Origin: Bathymodiolus brooksi
Lineage: Eukaryota > Mollusca > Bivalvia > Mytilida > Modiolidae
DNA: 64,000 nucleotides
Direction: 5' to 3'
Assembly (NCBI GenBank): GCA_963680875.1
Contig: OY804577.1
Span: forward strand, 101,133,906-101,197,905
Of the stretch, positions 63,401 to 64,000 are shown in pieces. The translations under genes and the position numbers were made by a program. Every line of letters begins with the position of its first letter. The first letter of the stretch is position 1. The notes beneath the pieces are model-generated. The model was given only the letters and a program-made list of their open reading frames with translations, did no database searches and was not told the DNA's origin.

Positions 63401-63785
63401 ACAAATGTATATAATACATACACTGTTTTAACGCTATGTCTGTTATTCTACACCAGAGCATATAAAATATAGTAACCATCCCAGTCCATTCCCTTATATT
63501 ATACATTATCATCGCATGACAACATTTCAGATAGCACGACTAACCCTTCACAAGTTTTACAAATTGATTGTGATGCTCCAACAACACAACAGACAACCCG
63601 CCAGATAATACAATCTGATCCAACGACTGATACTTCAGGTAATGTTGAATATCCAGCATCTACATCTCCACACATAACTGATTCTGAGAAATCAAGTACA
63701 CCGACAACAACAGGAATTACTACTCCAAAGACAGATACATCTAACAAGGTTGAAAATCTAGCAATGACTACAAATTCGACAATAG
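51392..63785 (+). CDS. Gene C: receptor-like gene, 5' part (E1-E4), continues past the window
   Basis: Exons 51392-51440 (signal peptide), 55077-55133 (linker), 59840-60223 (ectodomain) and 63531-63785 (stalk) match gene B in splice sites, lengths and phase, and stay open throughout. TM and tail exons would lie to the right of the window. Compared with gene B there are about 33 base changes in E2-E4, all amino-acid changing, and none in E1. Intron 1 is 3.6 kb against 6.8 kb in gene B. Intron 2 holds the same transposon relic as in gene B. It ought to be an intact family member, but whether its TM and tail exons survive cannot be seen. Confidence 0.72.
53425..53545 (+). repeat. Local tandem duplication of about 64 bases, unit 2
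   Basis: TTTTTGTTTTGTTTGTCTTC...TTTCTCTGG occurs twice here and once in unit 1 (about 27480-27535). It creates overlapping hydrophobic frames that are not genes. Confidence 0.85.
54569..54686 (-). mobile_element. Inverted RT-retroelement tail private to unit 2 (intron 1 of gene C)
   Basis: Begins ATAAAGGTAATAAC and ends GTGAAAACCGTAAT, the reverse complement of the tail. Unit 1 has the empty site at about 28549-28562 (GTGTAATTGATACC). A GTAA repeat flanks the insert. Confidence 0.72.
55077..55133 (+). CDS. Gene C exon 2: linker
   Basis: Fifty-seven bases between AATTTCTAG and AATAG|GTAAAT, phase 1 to 1. Relative to gene B it has Arg for Thr, Thr for Pro and Lys for Asn. The last change removes one of two overlapping sequons but leaves N-K-S. 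Confidence 0.67.
55212..58434 (+). mobile_element. TIR transposon in intron 2 of gene C
   Basis: Collinear with 29088-32351, with the same TAGTGCAGTGAC..GTCACTGCACTA ends. It holds a more decayed version of the internal gene. Confidence 0.6.
56030..57598 (+). pseudogene. Transposon protein gene, broken copy 3
   Basis: Frames 56030-56335, 56313-57092 and 56948-57598 cover the same protein as 29906-31589. An in-frame 27-base loss near 56675 removes nine residues. A frame change near 56913 is shared with unit 1 but not unit 2. A 1-base loss near 57514 ends the third frame early. Confidence 0.6.
59840..60223 (+). CDS. Gene C exon 3: Cys-rich ectodomain
   Basis: Same splice sites and length as in genes A and B, with all Cys kept. 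Thirteen residues differ from gene B (16 base changes, none silent by hand alignment), concentrated at 127-135 where gene C reads K-N-T-D-F-R-N-I-S. A new N-I-S sequon appears there, while N-A-T of gene B is lost. Residues 41, 47, 50, 119, 129 and 130 agree with gene A, and 133, 134 and 139 agree with gene B. Confidence 0.82.
60510..61037 (+). mobile_element. Extra RT-retroelement fragment private to unit 3
   Basis: The last 60-odd codons of the same RT frame plus the tail, inserted between TAATGATATAT and TTTATCATATATTTC. The uninterrupted site is readable at about 4615-4640 in unit 1 and in unit 2. It differs from the older copy at many positions (for example GCTTTATT, AAAAAATT), so it came from another source element after the unit duplicated. 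No clear target duplication was seen. Confidence 0.75.
61964..62909 (+). mobile_element. 5'-truncated RT retroelement, unit 3 copy, frameshifted
   Basis: Same insertion as in units 1 and 2, but an extra G near 62340 breaks the frame into 61964-62347 and 62331-62537. The YIDD box and tail are kept. Confidence 0.7.
63531..63785 (+). CDS. Gene C exon 4: mucin-like stalk
   Basis: 255 bases between CATTTCAG and ATAG|GTAAGT, phase 1 to 1, open. Its first residues match gene A (D-S-T-T-N-P), not gene B. Private changes are Met to Ile, Thr to Asn, Asp to Glu, Pro to Ser and Thr to Ile, all amino-acid changing. Confidence 0.8.
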
Positions 63786-64000
63786 GTAAGTTTATAATTG
63801 TAAATATAGTAAATCATGACAGTGCTAAAGGTAAGTATAAATGAAATACATTTTGAATGTCAATTTTAAATTGGAATATCTTAATTTAATATATTTAACA
63901 AGTGTATAATAAAATAAATGAAAGTATCGCATCAGAAAACTTCTCAAGAACTACGTGTACTAATCAATTTCAGTAATTAATGATAAATCTCATTTTTGTT

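Larger units (their letters stand above)
55830..63876. repeat. Tandem segmental unit 3 (partial)
   Basis: Third direct copy, cut by the window end. It is collinear with units 1 and 2 from the transposon ORF through the E4 stalk exon. A private 528-bp RT-element fragment sits at 60510-61037. Homology to units 1 and 2 stops at 63877, about 90 bases after the E4 splice donor; the last 124 bases do not match the corresponding intron in the other units. Confidence 0.93.

Overview
This is AT-rich eukaryotic nuclear DNA. Short exons with GT..AG introns sit among SINEs, a 5'-truncated reverse-transcriptase element, a solo LTR, foldback MITEs and long tandem arrays. Several of these repeats look like those common in mollusc genomes (an AGCTCACCTG..GGTGAGC element, a TGACCTTGAGGTCA-rich array, a GTTTAACGCCAC SINE), so a bivalve is the best guess. 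The species cannot be fixed from the sequence. No bacterial operons, rRNA genes, CRISPR arrays or convincing functional tRNAs were seen.

The window is a head-to-tail array of one large unit. Unit 1 is about 1-29705, unit 2 about 29706-55829, and unit 3 starts near 55830; its homology to the others stops at 63877. Units are near-identical over long stretches (a few percent difference by hand count). They differ by clean, unit-specific insertions and losses: a MITE in unit 1; a Helitron-like element, a DNA transposon and a solo LTR in unit 2; an extra RT-element fragment in unit 3. Unit 1 also carries blocks of 3.4, 2.9 and 0.55 kb that unit 2 lacks.

Reading splice sites and phases by eye, I assembled a six-exon gene that the long ORFs do not reveal. 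E1 encodes a signal peptide. E2 is a short Cys-containing linker. E3 is a compact Cys-rich ectodomain of 128 residues. E4 is a Thr/Ser/Pro-rich mucin-like stalk. E5 is a transmembrane helix. E6 is a cytoplasmic tail with five tyrosines, four in YxxL/I/V contexts and one (SNYNTI) matching the ITIM consensus. The first four splice junctions are phase 1. The complete gene (gene B, 22075-40620) joins in frame to 353 codons plus stop. Gene A (E3-E6 in unit 1) enters from the left edge and has a stop just before its TM helix and a second stop in the tail. Gene C (E1-E4) runs off the right edge. Each gene spans a unit junction: its 5' exons are at the end of one unit and its 3' exons in the next.

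The main result is the pattern of change. Between genes B and C the signal exon is identical, and E2-E4 differ at about 33 bases that are all amino-acid changing, with no silent change seen. Surrounding introns differ by only about 2 percent. This suggests diversifying selection on the extracellular part of a tandemly amplified, signalling-competent receptor family, as expected for immune or self/non-self recognition. No ligand, expression or database evidence is available here. Everything else in the window (introns, spacers) is repeat-rich and largely non-coding.
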